64,000 nt of DNA from Candidatus Baltobacteraceae bacterium (GCA_035502855.1 DATJTX010000018.1:62001-126000); one strand, 5' to 3'. Counted from the stretch's first letter, positions 33,820-43,498 are shown. Translations and numbers: made by a program. The notes: generated by a model from the sequence alone, not told the origin.

Positions 33820-34437
33820 TCAATACAACGTAATAACGTGTGGAACGCCAACGAGGTAATACCCCTTTGCATCGTCGGTCACTCCGGCCGCTTGAATAAC
33901 GTGACGGCCCTTCGCTAGGCCGGCCGTTGAAATGGGCGCGTTCAAGAACCCAACGTACAACATAGTTGGGCCAAAGACCTTCGCCACATCCGGCCTTGCC
34001 ACTCCATACGAAGACGTTGCATTCACGATCGTTTTCGAATCAATCACGAGAACGACGCCTCGAATCGGGGTCTTCGTAGCGCTATCGCCAACCCAACCGC
34101 TGGCATAGATTGTGGATCCCTTCCGGAATTTGTCCAATGAATACTTGAAGTCGCCCAGAGTCGTTACATCAAGGCTGCCGATATCTGTGCCGCCGGCAAG
34201 CGGTTTCAACTGCGATATATCGGCCTGCGTTAAATTGAGCTCGCTGCATTTCACAGCCGACGCCGAAGTATCGGGCGCCCCGCCGCGATGCGAAAGCGGC
34301 CATACCAAACCGATCAAGAAAGCCGCGACTATCGCAGCTGCCACAACGTCGGCTCGGTATTTCTGGTTAAAGAAGCGCCTCCCGAGAAAACGCAAAACGA
34401 AGAAACCTACTACTACCGAAACGAAGATAATTAACAT
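33820..34437 (-). CDS. Hypothetical membrane-anchored protein
   Basis: A 205-residue protein with two hydrophobic segments at about 3-20 and 30-48 and a soluble C-terminal domain of about 150 residues. That domain is beta-rich, with GSTIYASGWVGDSATKTPIRGVVLVID and KGRHVIQAAGVTDDAKGYYLV, resembling accessory beta-sandwich domains attached to membrane glycosyltransferases, but I do not recognise a named family. It lies just downstream of the large membrane protein gene on the same strand and is probably a partner in the same operon. Its codon use is less GC-rich than the neighbours'. Confidence 0.6.
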   Translation of the reverse strand: MLIIFVSVVVGFFVLRFLGRRFFNQKYRADVVAAAIVAAFLIGLVWPLSHRGGAPDTSASAVKCSELNLTQADISQLKPLAGGTDIGSLDVTTLGDFKYSLDKFRKGSTIYASGWVGDSATKTPIRGVVLVIDSKTIVNATSSYGVARPDVAKVFGPTMLYVGFLNAPISTAGLAKGRHVIQAAGVTDDAKGYYLVGVPHVITLY

Positions 34438-34520
34438 TGCGCAGCCGGTTTCTCCGCGAAGGAATTGATCCCTCGGGCGGGGCTGAATCGCACGTCAACG
34501 TTTTGTAGAAGTCGCCCCTC

Positions 34521-36215
34521 TCACGTTTCCTCCAGAGGCGGAAAACGCCGGCAGATATACCGATGCGCGATTGCTGCTTCGACCGATGTGGCGACGGCGA
34601 GCGCGAAAAAGATCAATGGGAAGAGGCTACTCATGTATTCGGCGGTAAACATGACGGTGCCGGAAGGCGCCAACGCGTTCAACAACGAGAGCATGGCTAG
34701 CAGGCATCCCCCGCTCATCATGACGCTGACTACCAGTAAAACGTAGTCGGGCACGCGTGTCGATCGTTTAAGAACGACCCTGGCGACGCGGAGCACGGTA
34801 ACAGTAAGTACGATACCAATCCAGAGGGGCGTCAAGCGTCGGTACGCCTGCGCAATTTCCCCGAGAACGCCCCACTTGATGCCGCTATCGAAGTCGCTGG
34901 GCTCTCCCCCGAGGACAACGGACGTTGCGACGAAGTCATAGTCAGGCAGTAGGGGCAGGTAAGGCGACCATCCCTCGTGTCCAAGCGAGAGCGGTGCAAG
35001 TGTCGCCGTCATCCACACGCCGTAAGCAAAGTCGGAGATACGGCCCGGGATCTGCGATACAGTTAGCTGGGCCAAGAGCGGGTTGCCTTTGGGCCTACAG
35101 CGGATTTCCCCCGAATCGCACGCTCGGTCTATCTCGTTTGCAAGCTCGGTGTAGAACGAGCGCGCGTCTCTTCCGGACGTGTAGTGCCCAGCCAAAGCGA
35201 CAGCATCGCGAAGCGCCCATTCGAACCAGCCTCCGCCGATGTCGTTGCAAATATGCACTGCAAAGCACGTATTACTGGTCCAGGCTTTCCCTAGGCTTCC
35301 TTCTAAGAAGGGCCTCAGCTCACGTGCGCTGGGACTAACCCGGTAGGCGATTTCACGAGCTGCCCTTGGAACGGGAACATAGGGCTCGACCGTAGGTGGT
35401 ACGATGCGTGAGAATGCATCGTAGGCCGACACGAACTCGGGCGCCCATTGTTCATTCGTCGTATACCACCCGTAAACGAGGCCATTGATCAGCATGATCG
35501 CACCGACGGACGCCGCCCAGATTGAGACCGGCAACGCCACGCCGGCCATCCGGGCCCCGAATTCAGCCGGCTTACACTTTTTGATGTACCAAACATAGGC
35601 CGCCAGGATCGTGAATAGACCCGGCACGAGCCAGATGGCTTCCTCCCGCGTTAGCCAAAAGGCCGCGAAAGAGATCCCGAGGCCAAGAAGCCACGGGAGC
35701 AAACTACGAGGCTGCGCTTTTCTCCTAACGAAGATTCCCGCCGCGCAAGCAATCGAGAGCAGCGCCAGACTTTGGTTCACGTCTGAGCGCATAGCTACCC
35801 AGGCGAGAGTCCCATACGTAAATGGGTTGAAATCGATGACGAAAAAGACCGCTCCCAGCGTTACAGGGTTGCGAATAATAGGGCGAACGGCGATGCAAGC
35901 GATGAAGCTCGCAAGAGCGTAGAGGAGTTCGTTCGCGAGCGCCAAGGGGACGCCAAATTCTTGGACTACGGCAAGATAGATCGGGAAGAATGGCTGCTTT
36001 ATGAGCGTTAGATCATTGTAATCGCCAAACCAGCGGCCCTCCAAAATGCTCTTCGCGTGCTCGATAAAATTGCTAGCATCGTGTGGTCCGTTCTGTGACA
36101 CGATCCTGATCTCCGACGTGAGCCAGAGCTTAATGACGACGACGACGATCACGATGCCGGCGAAGACCCAGGCGCGCCTATTTATCTGCCGGTCGCTGTT
36201 CCCGTAGATCGTCAT
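34521..36215 (-). CDS. Polytopic membrane protein, probable GT-C-type glycosyltransferase
   Basis: A 564-residue protein from the ATG at 36215, which has AGGAGAA six bases upstream; the longer frame lacks any such site. About ten membrane helices. The first periplasmic loop (QNGPHDASNFIEHAKSILEG) holds an acidic Asp-containing motif in the position used by GT39/GT83-type enzymes, followed by LIKQPFFPIYLAV. A large external loop of about 190 residues follows mid-protein. This is the layout of GT-C transferases that use polyprenyl-phosphate sugars, though no signature is decisive and it could be an uncharacterised polysaccharide membrane protein. Confidence 0.6.
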   Translation of the reverse strand: MTIYGNSDRQINRRAWVFAGIVIVVVVIKLWLTSEIRIVSQNGPHDASNFIEHAKSILEGRWFGDYNDLTLIKQPFFPIYLAVVQEFGVPLALANELLYALASFIACIAVRPIIRNPVTLGAVFFVIDFNPFTYGTLAWVAMRSDVNQSLALLSIACAAGIFVRRKAQPRSLLPWLLGLGISFAAFWLTREEAIWLVPGLFTILAAYVWYIKKCKPAEFGARMAGVALPVSIWAASVGAIMLINGLVYGWYTTNEQWAPEFVSAYDAFSRIVPPTVEPYVPVPRAAREIAYRVSPSARELRPFLEGSLGKAWTSNTCFAVHICNDIGGGWFEWALRDAVALAGHYTSGRDARSFYTELANEIDRACDSGEIRCRPKGNPLLAQLTVSQIPGRISDFAYGVWMTATLAPLSLGHEGWSPYLPLLPDYDFVATSVVLGGEPSDFDSGIKWGVLGEIAQAYRRLTPLWIGIVLTVTVLRVARVVLKRSTRVPDYVLLVVSVMMSGGCLLAMLSLLNALAPSGTVMFTAEYMSSLFPLIFFALAVATSVEAAIAHRYICRRFPPLEET

Positions 36216-36524
36216 GAGTTCTCCTATTAGGACGGACGATGGCGGCTGCGCAAACGCACGTTGCTTTTCGCAGCCTAACGCTGATGCAATGTGCACGCTG
36301 ATTATTCCTCGGCAGAACAATCGGGGTAGATCGCCAATCGCTGCCGTTCGATTTGGCTTGCTGTTCCCCGCAAAAGGCCGGGTTCCGACCGGTCGGGGCT
36401 TCCATCCTTGACTGAAGAGCGGCCACGCCGCCGACTGAAGGGGACCTCCTCCCGCCACTCGTCCAAGGGAAAAGCCCAGAACAGGTAAGACTCGGTCTCC
36501 CGTGCGCCGAAAAACTCGCCTTGT
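36216..36524. other. Divergent intergenic region
   Basis: 309 bases between two divergent genes (membrane protein and SIS-domain isomerase). Both operons probably start here. It includes the AGGAGAA ribosome site of the left gene at its left edge and several short GC-rich inverted pieces (for example CCGACCGGTCGG near 36396). I see no clear -10/-35 pair, no RNA gene and no additional coding sequence. Confidence 0.5.
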
Positions 36525-37109
36525 ATGAATCGAACCGCGTTCCCCGATCGCATTTCGACGTATTTGGAGGAGATCGAGGGGATCGTCAAGTCCATCTCGA
36601 GGTCAGACGTTCGTCGCGTCGTAGACCGTTTGTTCGAAGGCTGGCAGCAGGGCCAAACGACCTATATTATCGGAAACGGTGGTAGCGCGTCGACCGGCTC
36701 GCATATGATGAACGACCTTTCCAAGATGACCACGATCGAAGGCAAGAGGCGGTTCCGCGCTATTGCGCTGACCGACAATATGCCGTATATCACCGCCATC
36801 GGTAACGATATCGAGTACGCCGACGTTTTTGTCGAGCAACTTCGCAATCTGCTTCTACCCAAAGATATCCTCATTGCAATTTCGGGCTCGGGTAATTCCG
36901 AGAACATCATTCGCGCCGCCCGCTACGCAAACGAGATCGGTGCGACGGTGATCGGCCTGTGTGGGAACCCCGGAAGCAGGCTCTGCGCGTGCTCTGACGT
37001 CGCCGTCACGATTCCGGCGAACAGTATCTGCCAGCAAGAAGACGGCCACCTCATCCTCAACCACGCAATCGCCTTAGCATTACGCGAGCGCATTGCCGCG
37101 ACTGCATGA
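36525..37109 (+). CDS. SIS-domain sugar-phosphate isomerase (GmhA-like)
   Basis: A 194-residue single SIS domain. YIIGNGGSASTGSHMMNDL and ISGSGNSENIIRAA are the phosphate-binding loops of sedoheptulose-7-phosphate isomerases, and QEDGHLILNHAIALALRE is the family's C-terminal helix with catalytic Glu/His. GmhA makes D-glycero-D-manno-heptose 7-phosphate, the first step to nucleotide-heptoses. The next genes (epimerase and HldE-like fusion, each overlapping by four bases) fit that pathway. No strong ribosome site precedes the ATG, so the start is less certain. Confidence 0.85.
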   Translation: MNRTAFPDRISTYLEEIEGIVKSISRSDVRRVVDRLFEGWQQGQTTYIIGNGGSASTGSHMMNDLSKMTTIEGKRRFRAIALTDNMPYITAIGNDIEYADVFVEQLRNLLLPKDILIAISGSGNSENIIRAARYANEIGATVIGLCGNPGSRLCACSDVAVTIPANSICQQEDGHLILNHAIALALRERIAATA

Positions 37110-38116
37110 CCAAAGCCAAGCACGTCGTTGTAACCGGCGGAGCCGGCTTTATCGGCAGTCATCTCGTTGACCGGCTCGTTGCCGACGGTCACGACGTCGT
37201 TGCCGTTGACAACCTCAAGATAGGCCGCGAAAAGAACCTAGCAAAAGCCGTTGCAAGCGGGCGGTGCAAATTCATGCGCATGGATATCCGTGAGGGCGAT
37301 GCCTTACCGGCCGTCTTCGCAGACGCCGACACCGTCTATCACCTGGCCGCCCTAGCCGACATCGTACCTTCCATCGAGCAACCCGTCGAGTATTTTACGA
37401 CCAACGTAGACGGAACGTTTAACGTCATGGAAGCCGCGCGTGTGTGTGGGATCAAGCGCGTCGTCTACGCCGCCTCGAGTTCGTGTTATGGAATACCGGA
37501 CGTGTATCCGACGCCGGAAGATGCGCCGATCCGGCCGCAGTACCCCTATGCGCTGACCAAATATTTAGGTGAGCGCATCGCATTACATTGGGGAAGTGTA
37601 TACAATATTCCAACGGTCTCACTGCGCTTTTTTAACGTGTTCGGCCCGCGTGCGCGAACCTCTGGAACATATGGCGCCGTGTTCGGCGTCTTCCTCGCGC
37701 AAAAACTTGCGGGCAAGCCCTTTACCGTCGTCGGCGACGGAACGCAAACGCGGGACTTCACGTTCGTGACCGATATTGTCGAGGGCATCGTTACCGCGGC
37801 TGCGAGCGACCTGCGGGATGAGATTGTGAATTTGGGTTCCGGCGGCACCTACAGCGTGAACGACTTATGCCGCTTGCTCGGTGGCCCGATCGAACACATT
37901 CCCAAGCGTCCGGGCGAGCCGGATTGTACCTTTGCCGACACCTCGAAGGCGCAACGGCTGCTCAACTGGCGCGCGAAAACGCCGTTTGAGGATGGCGTCC
38001 GGATCATGCTCGAGCATATAGCCGATTGGCGCGACGCGCCGCTGTGGGACGCTCAATCGATTGCAGATGCGACCAAAGTTTGGTTCGAAAAACTCGGAGA
38101 AGCATCCACCGTATGA
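37106..38116 (+). CDS. NAD-dependent nucleotide-sugar epimerase/dehydratase
   Basis: A 336-residue extended SDR. HVVVTGGAGFIGSHLVDRL starts the protein, YHLAALADIVPSIEQP and ASSSCYG follow, and the catalytic pair is in YPYALTKYLGE. RFFNVFGPRA and VGDGTQTRDFTFVTDIV are typical of UDP-sugar C4-epimerases and relatives. In this operon it may act on a nucleotide-linked heptose or hexose; the exact reaction cannot be told from sequence. The start overlaps the SIS gene stop (ATGA) and the end overlaps the HldE-like gene in the same way, so all three are translationally coupled. Confidence 0.85.
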   Translation: MTKAKHVVVTGGAGFIGSHLVDRLVADGHDVVAVDNLKIGREKNLAKAVASGRCKFMRMDIREGDALPAVFADADTVYHLAALADIVPSIEQPVEYFTTNVDGTFNVMEAARVCGIKRVVYAASSSCYGIPDVYPTPEDAPIRPQYPYALTKYLGERIALHWGSVYNIPTVSLRFFNVFGPRARTSGTYGAVFGVFLAQKLAGKPFTVVGDGTQTRDFTFVTDIVEGIVTAAASDLRDEIVNLGSGGTYSVNDLCRLLGGPIEHIPKRPGEPDCTFADTSKAQRLLNWRAKTPFEDGVRIMLEHIADWRDAPLWDAQSIADATKVWFEKLGEASTV

Positions 38117-39654
38117 GCGTTCTCGACTCACGCGCAGCGAGTAAGATCGTCCCGCTCGACCAGTTCGCGCAGCGCGTTGCGGAGCTCAAAGCATCGGGCC
38201 GCAAGGTGGTGCTCTGTCACGGTGTCTTCGATCTACTCCATTACGGACACATTCTGCACTTCGACGAGGCGCGCCGTCAGGGTGACGCATTGGTCGTCAC
38301 GATTACACCCGATATCTACGTCAATAAGGGGCCCGGCCGTCCCGCTTTCACGGAAGCCTATCGCGCGCAGATGCTTGCGGCATTAGAAATCGTTGACTAC
38401 GTCGCCATCAACAAGTGGCCAACCGCCGTCGAGATGCTCAAACTCGTCCAGCCGGACGTCTACGCGAAAGGGCCCGACTACAAAAACCATCAGCAAGACA
38501 TCACCGGCAAGATCGCCGATGAAGAAACCGCCGTTCGCCAGGGCGGCGGCCACATTTACTACACCGAAGACATCACCTTTTCAAGCTCTGCGCTGATCAA
38601 TCGCCACCTGTCATCACATTCCCAAGAGGTGAATGAATATTTGACCAATTTGCGCGGCCGCTTCAGTCCGGCGCAAGTACATGGCGCAATCGATAAGCTG
38701 CGGAAGTTGCGTGTGCTGGTCGTCGGCGAAGCGATCGTGGATGAATATGTTTACGTCGATCAGTTGGGCAAGTCGTCGAAAGAGCCGGTCCTGGCAATGC
38801 GCTATACTTCCCAAGAGGAGTTTGCCGGCGGTGCGCTTGCCATTGCCAATCATTTAGCGGAGATCATCGACGACGTCAACCTCGTAACGTTCCTCGGAAC
38901 GCGCGATTCACACGAGGAGTTCATTCGGACGCGCCTTGCGCGCAACGTCAGCCCCACGTTTTTCTACAAGTCGGACTCGCCTACGATTGTCAAGCGGCGG
39001 TATGTCGAAAGCTATCTGCTCCAGAAGTTGTTCGAAGTCTATTTCTTCAATGACGAGGTTCTCACGAGCGAAGACAGCGAACGCTTCAGCGCGCACCTCG
39101 AGAAGATCGCTTCCGGTTATGACCTCGTGATTTGCGCCGACTTCGGACACGGGATTTTCTCGCAACAGGCAGTCGACACGATTCAGACGCAGGCGAAGTT
39201 CTTAGCAATCAACACGCAACAGAACGCCGCCAATATCGGCTACCATACCCTCTCGCGTTATTCACGCGCGGATCTCGTCTGCACCAACGAAGGCGAGCTG
39301 CGCGCCGATGCGCGCGATCGCCTGGGCAGCATCGAACCGCTGATCCTGGCGGTCGCCGAGCGGCTCCACTTGGAGAATGCTTTGATTACCCGCGGTAAGC
39401 GAGGCGCGCTCTTCTATCGCGCGAGCGAAGGCTGGTCGAGCGGCCCAGCATTTGCAAAGACCGTCACCGACCGCATCGGCACCGGCGATGCCGTGCTCTC
39501 GTGGGTAGCGCCGATGGTGGCCGCGGGATTGCCCGGGCAGATGATCGCTTTCGTCGCAAATGTCGTGGGCGCGCAGGCCGCGCAAATCGTGGGCAACCGC
39601 ACCGCCGTCGACCGTATCGCAACTTATAAGTTCATCGAAGCCGTACTGAAGTAA
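38113..39654 (+). CDS. Bifunctional heptose-phosphate nucleotidyltransferase / PfkB kinase in reversed order
   Basis: A 513-residue fusion. Residues about 30-165 are a cytidylyltransferase-like domain: VVLCHGVFDLLHYGHILHF contains the HxGH motif, and FSSSALINR ends it. Residues about 195-513 are a ribokinase-like domain: VVGEAIVDEYVYVD, EFAGGALAIANHL and the anion-hole/base loop TDRIGTGDAVLSW (Asp of GTGD). E. coli HldE has kinase first and transferase last; here the order is swapped. Together they would phosphorylate and nucleotidylate a heptose phosphate. The ATG at 38113 overlaps the upstream stop. Confidence 0.88.
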   Translation: MSVLDSRAASKIVPLDQFAQRVAELKASGRKVVLCHGVFDLLHYGHILHFDEARRQGDALVVTITPDIYVNKGPGRPAFTEAYRAQMLAALEIVDYVAINKWPTAVEMLKLVQPDVYAKGPDYKNHQQDITGKIADEETAVRQGGGHIYYTEDITFSSSALINRHLSSHSQEVNEYLTNLRGRFSPAQVHGAIDKLRKLRVLVVGEAIVDEYVYVDQLGKSSKEPVLAMRYTSQEEFAGGALAIANHLAEIIDDVNLVTFLGTRDSHEEFIRTRLARNVSPTFFYKSDSPTIVKRRYVESYLLQKLFEVYFFNDEVLTSEDSERFSAHLEKIASGYDLVICADFGHGIFSQQAVDTIQTQAKFLAINTQQNAANIGYHTLSRYSRADLVCTNEGELRADARDRLGSIEPLILAVAERLHLENALITRGKRGALFYRASEGWSSGPAFAKTVTDRIGTGDAVLSWVAPMVAAGLPGQMIAFVANVVGAQAAQIVGNRTAVDRIATYKFIEAVLK

Positions 39655-39663
39655 TCAAGGAAT

Positions 39664-40677
39664 TTGAAGAACGTCGTGGATCGCAAGGGACGCAGAATCA
39701 TGCTCACCGGCGGCGCCGGATATGTCGGAAGCCGTCTCGTACCCAAGTTGCTCGAGGCCGGCTACGAAGTCTGCGTATTCGACCTTTACCTGTATGGCGA
39801 AGCAGCGCTCGCATCCGTGCGAGGCCATCAGAACCTTACCGAAGTGCGCGGCGATTTGCGCGATCCCATCGCGGTGAAACATGCGATGCGGGGAGCTGAC
39901 ACCGTCATCCACCTCGCCTGCATCTCAAACGATCCCAGTTTTGAACTGAACCCTGCACTTGGAAAGTCGATCAACTACGATTGCTTCGCCGGCTTGGTGC
40001 GAGCAGCCAAAGATGAAGGGGTAACGCGCTTCATTTACGCCTCGTCATCAAGCGTGTACGGGGTCAAACAAGAAGAGCACGTCACGGAAAACCTGAGTCT
40101 GGAACCGCTGACCGATTATTCGAAATTCAAGGCCATGTGCGAAGAAGATTTGATGAACGCGCGCGAACCGGGCTTCGAGACGTTGATTCTCCGGCCGGCA
40201 ACCGTCTGCGGCTACGCGCCTCGCTTGCGCCTCGACCTCTCGGTCAACATCATGACGAACCACGCCGTGAACAATCGCGTCATCCGCGTCTTCGGCGGCG
40301 CGCAGGTGCGGCCGAACATTCATATCGAGGATATGACCGATCTTTACGTACAGACGGTCTCCCTACCGAGCGAAAAAGTGGACGGCAAGATCTACAACGC
40401 CGGCTATTACAATCAATCTATCAGCGAAATTGCCGAGACGGCGCGCGCAGTCGTCGGTGAGGATGTGACGATCAACGTCGAGCCGACGAACGACTTGCGG
40501 TCGTATCGCATCAACTCCGACCTGATCGCCCGCGAAGTCGGCTTCGTTGCCAAACGGGATATCGCAACGGCCGTGCGCGATCTATGCGGCGCTTTCGATC
40601 GTGGACTCATCCCGGATCCGATGAACGATCCCAAGTATTACAATATCAAAACGATGCAGCTCGTCGGCTTGAAATAG
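39664..40677 (+). CDS. NAD-dependent sugar epimerase/dehydratase
   Basis: A 337-residue extended SDR with MLTGGAGYVGSRLVPKLLEAG near the start, VIHLACISNDPSF, ASSSSVYG and the catalytic Tyr-Lys in TDYSKFKAMCEE. The C-terminal substrate half includes RPATVCGYAPRLRLDL and NIHIEDMTDLYV. Close relatives occur in polysaccharide clusters next to HldE-type genes, where they probably reduce or epimerise nucleotide-sugars. It starts with TTG at 39664 after AAGGAAT, nine bases past the HldE-like stop; an ATG at 39700 is a possible alternative. Confidence 0.82.
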   Translation: MKNVVDRKGRRIMLTGGAGYVGSRLVPKLLEAGYEVCVFDLYLYGEAALASVRGHQNLTEVRGDLRDPIAVKHAMRGADTVIHLACISNDPSFELNPALGKSINYDCFAGLVRAAKDEGVTRFIYASSSSVYGVKQEEHVTENLSLEPLTDYSKFKAMCEEDLMNAREPGFETLILRPATVCGYAPRLRLDLSVNIMTNHAVNNRVIRVFGGAQVRPNIHIEDMTDLYVQTVSLPSEKVDGKIYNAGYYNQSISEIAETARAVVGEDVTINVEPTNDLRSYRINSDLIAREVGFVAKRDIATAVRDLCGAFDRGLIPDPMNDPKYYNIKTMQLVGLK

Positions 40678-40684
40678 GCGGCGG

Positions 40685-41524
40685 CTACCAGCGCTTCGAG
40701 TAGACGAATCTCGCGATTCGTCGGCTAGCGATCTCAAGAATCGTGTGCGCTACCGACAGGACGTTTCGCAAACTCACGGCGCTTGATTTTTCGTCCTGCC
40801 GCGCGAAGGCTGCCGCGGGAAGTTCCATCGGCACTTCGAGATACGTGAACCCCCGATCGAGTAACAAGCATAAAATATCGGCCTGAAACCCGAACCCGCC
40901 CGTATTCGTGTGCCAACGCATCACGTTATGGCGAAGATGAACGGCCAAGCCGTTGTAGTACCTGATCTTGTTCCCCGTTATCGCATTGATGACGGCTGTA
41001 TAGGTGTTTGAGATCACACGGCGTCCGGCGCTCCGTCCCTGATTGCTCGTGTAATAGGGTAGGATGCAGTCAGCTGTGCCGATCGCCCGCAAAACGGCGA
41101 CGGTGCCTTCCCTAGGTTCGGCTGAATCTCCACAAACAAGGCGGAAATATTTCCCCCTGCCGATGAACGCCGCATCTAAATAATTCTGCGCCAATCCCTT
41201 ATTCTGATGGTTAGTGCGAAGCACGATTCGCTCGTCGGGATGGGCCGCGATGTAGCCGTGCACGAGCTCCCTGGAATTGTCCGTCGAGACGTCGTCGATG
41301 ACGAGGATTTCGAACGACAAGCCCACCTCTTTGGCAGACTCGCAGATCCCCTCGATGGTTCGGATGATGAAAGGCGCTTCGTTATAACACGAGACAAAGA
41401 TCGTCAAGTCGATCGGCGCGTTGTCGTACGGATTCCCCATTGCCGCCGCGTCATGAATACTCGCGGCGGCCGGGGTCATGACCGTATCGGCGCCCCAAAA
41501 GGCGCGTCCTTTGCTCTGTGTCAT
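40685..41524 (-). CDS. Family 2 glycosyltransferase
   Basis: A 279-residue GT-A protein: DLTIFVSCYNEAPFIIRTIEGI near residue 40, LVIDDVSTDNSRELV, NHQNKGLAQNYLDAAFIGRG, and CGDSAEPREG in the position of the DxD acidic site. The C-terminal part (GFGFQADILCLLLDRGFTYLEVPM) is like dolichyl-phosphate or undecaprenyl-phosphate sugar transferases. No membrane anchors, so it would act at the cytoplasmic face. Convergent with the preceding epimerase gene, eight bases apart. The first 30 residues vary in this family and the true start may be the ATG at M29. Confidence 0.82.
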   Translation of the reverse strand: MTQSKGRAFWGADTVMTPAAASIHDAAAMGNPYDNAPIDLTIFVSCYNEAPFIIRTIEGICESAKEVGLSFEILVIDDVSTDNSRELVHGYIAAHPDERIVLRTNHQNKGLAQNYLDAAFIGRGKYFRLVCGDSAEPREGTVAVLRAIGTADCILPYYTSNQGRSAGRRVISNTYTAVINAITGNKIRYYNGLAVHLRHNVMRWHTNTGGFGFQADILCLLLDRGFTYLEVPMELPAAAFARQDEKSSAVSLRNVLSVAHTILEIASRRIARFVYSKRW

Positions 41525-41532
41525 TGGATGTT

Positions 41533-42681
41533 TCAGATCGTTCCGGCGCGCCTCGAACGAACGAAGCTCAGGTATTGCTGTCCGTGCCCGAAGAAGCTGG
41601 CGAAGGCTGGAGCTGAGGGCAGGGCGTTGCCTTGGCGAGCGGCGTCGCAGACCGCGAGCGCCTCGTCGATCGAATCTGCCGTCAGCGCGCTGACCGGCCG
41701 GATCATTTCCGCAAGCTCGTGGAGCTGGTCGAAAACTGGTTTGTACGACGCGCCCGACGCTTCGACATCTTTTAGCGTGGCGTAGAATGTCTCGCTAAGC
41801 TTCAAGACATGTTCTCCCCATTCGCGCGTATGTGTTGCGGTGCCATCGAGCCGGTAATCAATCATGTTCAGGAGATTCGCAAAATACTGAACGCGAACGG
41901 CCGGCCCGATATTTCGATCCTCGCCAACCAAACGTTTGTACCAACGCCACACGGTGAAAAAGCGCGGCGATGCGCTGTAAAAATGAAATCCGTCCTGACC
42001 AAGACTCTCGATAGCGTCGGCGACCGAGAACATATTGCCGACGTACGGCTGAATGATATTATCAAGTACCCAGTCTTCGAGCGGGCGGCTCATTCCGGCG
42101 ATCGTCGCCGTGTGGGGAGCGAAGAACGGAACCAGGCGTTCCAGCTGCACGGAAACACTCGCACTGCGTGAGACGAGCTGCGCGGCAACCACGCGCCGCA
42201 ACAGCTCGCCGAGGCACGACGCCGCATCCTGAGTCGTGACGATGAATATCCCGCCCTCGGCAACGAAGGAGCCGACTTTGCGGCAGAAGGCAGCGGTATC
42301 GAGTTGACCCGGAATCGTACCTTCGCAGAACACCAGATCGAACAGTTCCTCCGTAGCATAATCTTCGATCAATGATTCAACCAGCGTGCGCGCGCAGCCC
42401 GGCGCGTACCGGTCGAGCAAAGCGCTGGCAGCGGCCAAGCCGTTAGGATTTCCGTCGACGAGCACGTAGTGTGCCGGCTGCAGCAAACTGGTGTAAATGG
42501 CGTTGTGGCCGGAGCCGGGACCAAACTCGATGACGCTGCGGCCGGAGACCAGCGCCGGGACGATGCCCAATGCAAGGTACAGTGATTCACGCCGCTGGAG
42601 GTGCCGAGAGAGATCGCTCAAGTCCTGATTGACTGGAGAGATCGCGTTGGCACGATAGTAGTCGAGGAAGGGCCTAGTCAT
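41533..42681 (-). CDS. SAM-dependent methyltransferase
   Basis: A 382-residue protein with a class I methyltransferase core: SVIEFGPGSGHNAIYTSLLQP is the SAM loop, VLVDGNPNGLAAA the acidic strand, and FDLVFCEGTIPGQ the motif IV region. The C-terminal 180 residues are helical and of unknown role. It is probably a sugar or lipid-glycan methyltransferase of the polysaccharide region. It is eight bases upstream of the GT2 gene on the same strand, so the two are likely coupled. Confidence 0.75.
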   Translation of the reverse strand: MTRPFLDYYRANAISPVNQDLSDLSRHLQRRESLYLALGIVPALVSGRSVIEFGPGSGHNAIYTSLLQPAHYVLVDGNPNGLAAASALLDRYAPGCARTLVESLIEDYATEELFDLVFCEGTIPGQLDTAAFCRKVGSFVAEGGIFIVTTQDAASCLGELLRRVVAAQLVSRSASVSVQLERLVPFFAPHTATIAGMSRPLEDWVLDNIIQPYVGNMFSVADAIESLGQDGFHFYSASPRFFTVWRWYKRLVGEDRNIGPAVRVQYFANLLNMIDYRLDGTATHTREWGEHVLKLSETFYATLKDVEASGASYKPVFDQLHELAEMIRPVSALTADSIDEALAVCDAARQGNALPSAPAFASFFGHGQQYLSFVRSRRAGTI

Positions 42682-42756
42682 CGCGGTATCCAGTACGCGC
42701 TTCGAACGAAACTTTCATCTTCGACGCCGCGACCGCGCGAGCGACGAATAACCCTA

Positions 42757-43431
42757 TTAACCGTGCCGCGCCAGAGGCCGTGCGGGATTGCCGACCACAA
42801 CCGTCCCAGCGGTTACGTCCCTCGTTACCACGGCTCCCGCGCCGACGATTGCGTTTGCGCCTATTCGCCGACGGGGCAATACGGTCGCGCCAGCGCCAAT
42901 AAACGCCGCGCGGCCTATTTGGACGTATCCGGCGAGCGTTGCGCCGCAAGCAACGTGGACCCCGTCTTCCAGCACGCACTCGTGGTCCACGCTCGCCTTC
43001 GTATTGATGATGCAGGACCTGCCGATTTCAGCGCGCGCTGCGACAGCGGACATTGCTAAGATTTGGCTCCCTGCGCCAATCCTCGCGTCGGTAGCAACGA
43101 AGGCTTCTGGGTGAATCGCGGTTGCGAGCGCTATTCCGCTTGATTCAAACCACTCGCCCAGAGCGATTCGATCCTTCCCTCTCTGCTCGCTACCCATCGC
43201 TACGAGGGCACGGAGCGTGCTCCGTTCCTCGTTAGAAAGCCGCGGAAGCAACCGCGCTTTGAAATCAACGCCAGAATATAGGGGCACATCAGAAAAAGGT
43301 GACGTAATTTTCGGGTCATCGTCAACAATCGCAACGATGGGTATCTTAAGGCGGGCGTAGAGCTCGCCTAATACGATCGCTTGCCCGGCACCGCCCCACA
43401 ATATTATGCCGCTGACCCCTTTATCAGCCAT
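42757..43431 (-). CDS. NeuD/PglD-type sugar acyltransferase
   Basis: A protein of 224 residues from the ATG at 43431, which has GGAGAAC directly before it; the frame is open to 43491 without such a site. The N-terminal Rossmann-like part (GIILWGGAGQAIVLGELYARL) binds nucleotide-sugar, and from about residue 105 the repeating hexapeptides (IGAGSQILAMSAV ... IGRSCIINTKASVDHECVLEDGVHVACGATLAG) build a left-handed beta-helix with the catalytic His in DHEC. It transfers an acetyl or formyl-type group to an amino sugar, matching the aminotransferase at 44209-45357. Confidence 0.88.
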   Translation of the reverse strand: MADKGVSGIILWGGAGQAIVLGELYARLKIPIVAIVDDDPKITSPFSDVPLYSGVDFKARLLPRLSNEERSTLRALVAMGSEQRGKDRIALGEWFESSGIALATAIHPEAFVATDARIGAGSQILAMSAVAARAEIGRSCIINTKASVDHECVLEDGVHVACGATLAGYVQIGRAAFIGAGATVLPRRRIGANAIVGAGAVVTRDVTAGTVVVGNPARPLARHG

Positions 43432-43498
43432 GTTCTCTCCCCGGCCCGCAGACTCCGCGACGGCGACCGGCCGGCCATCGGAGAAATCCATGGACCCC

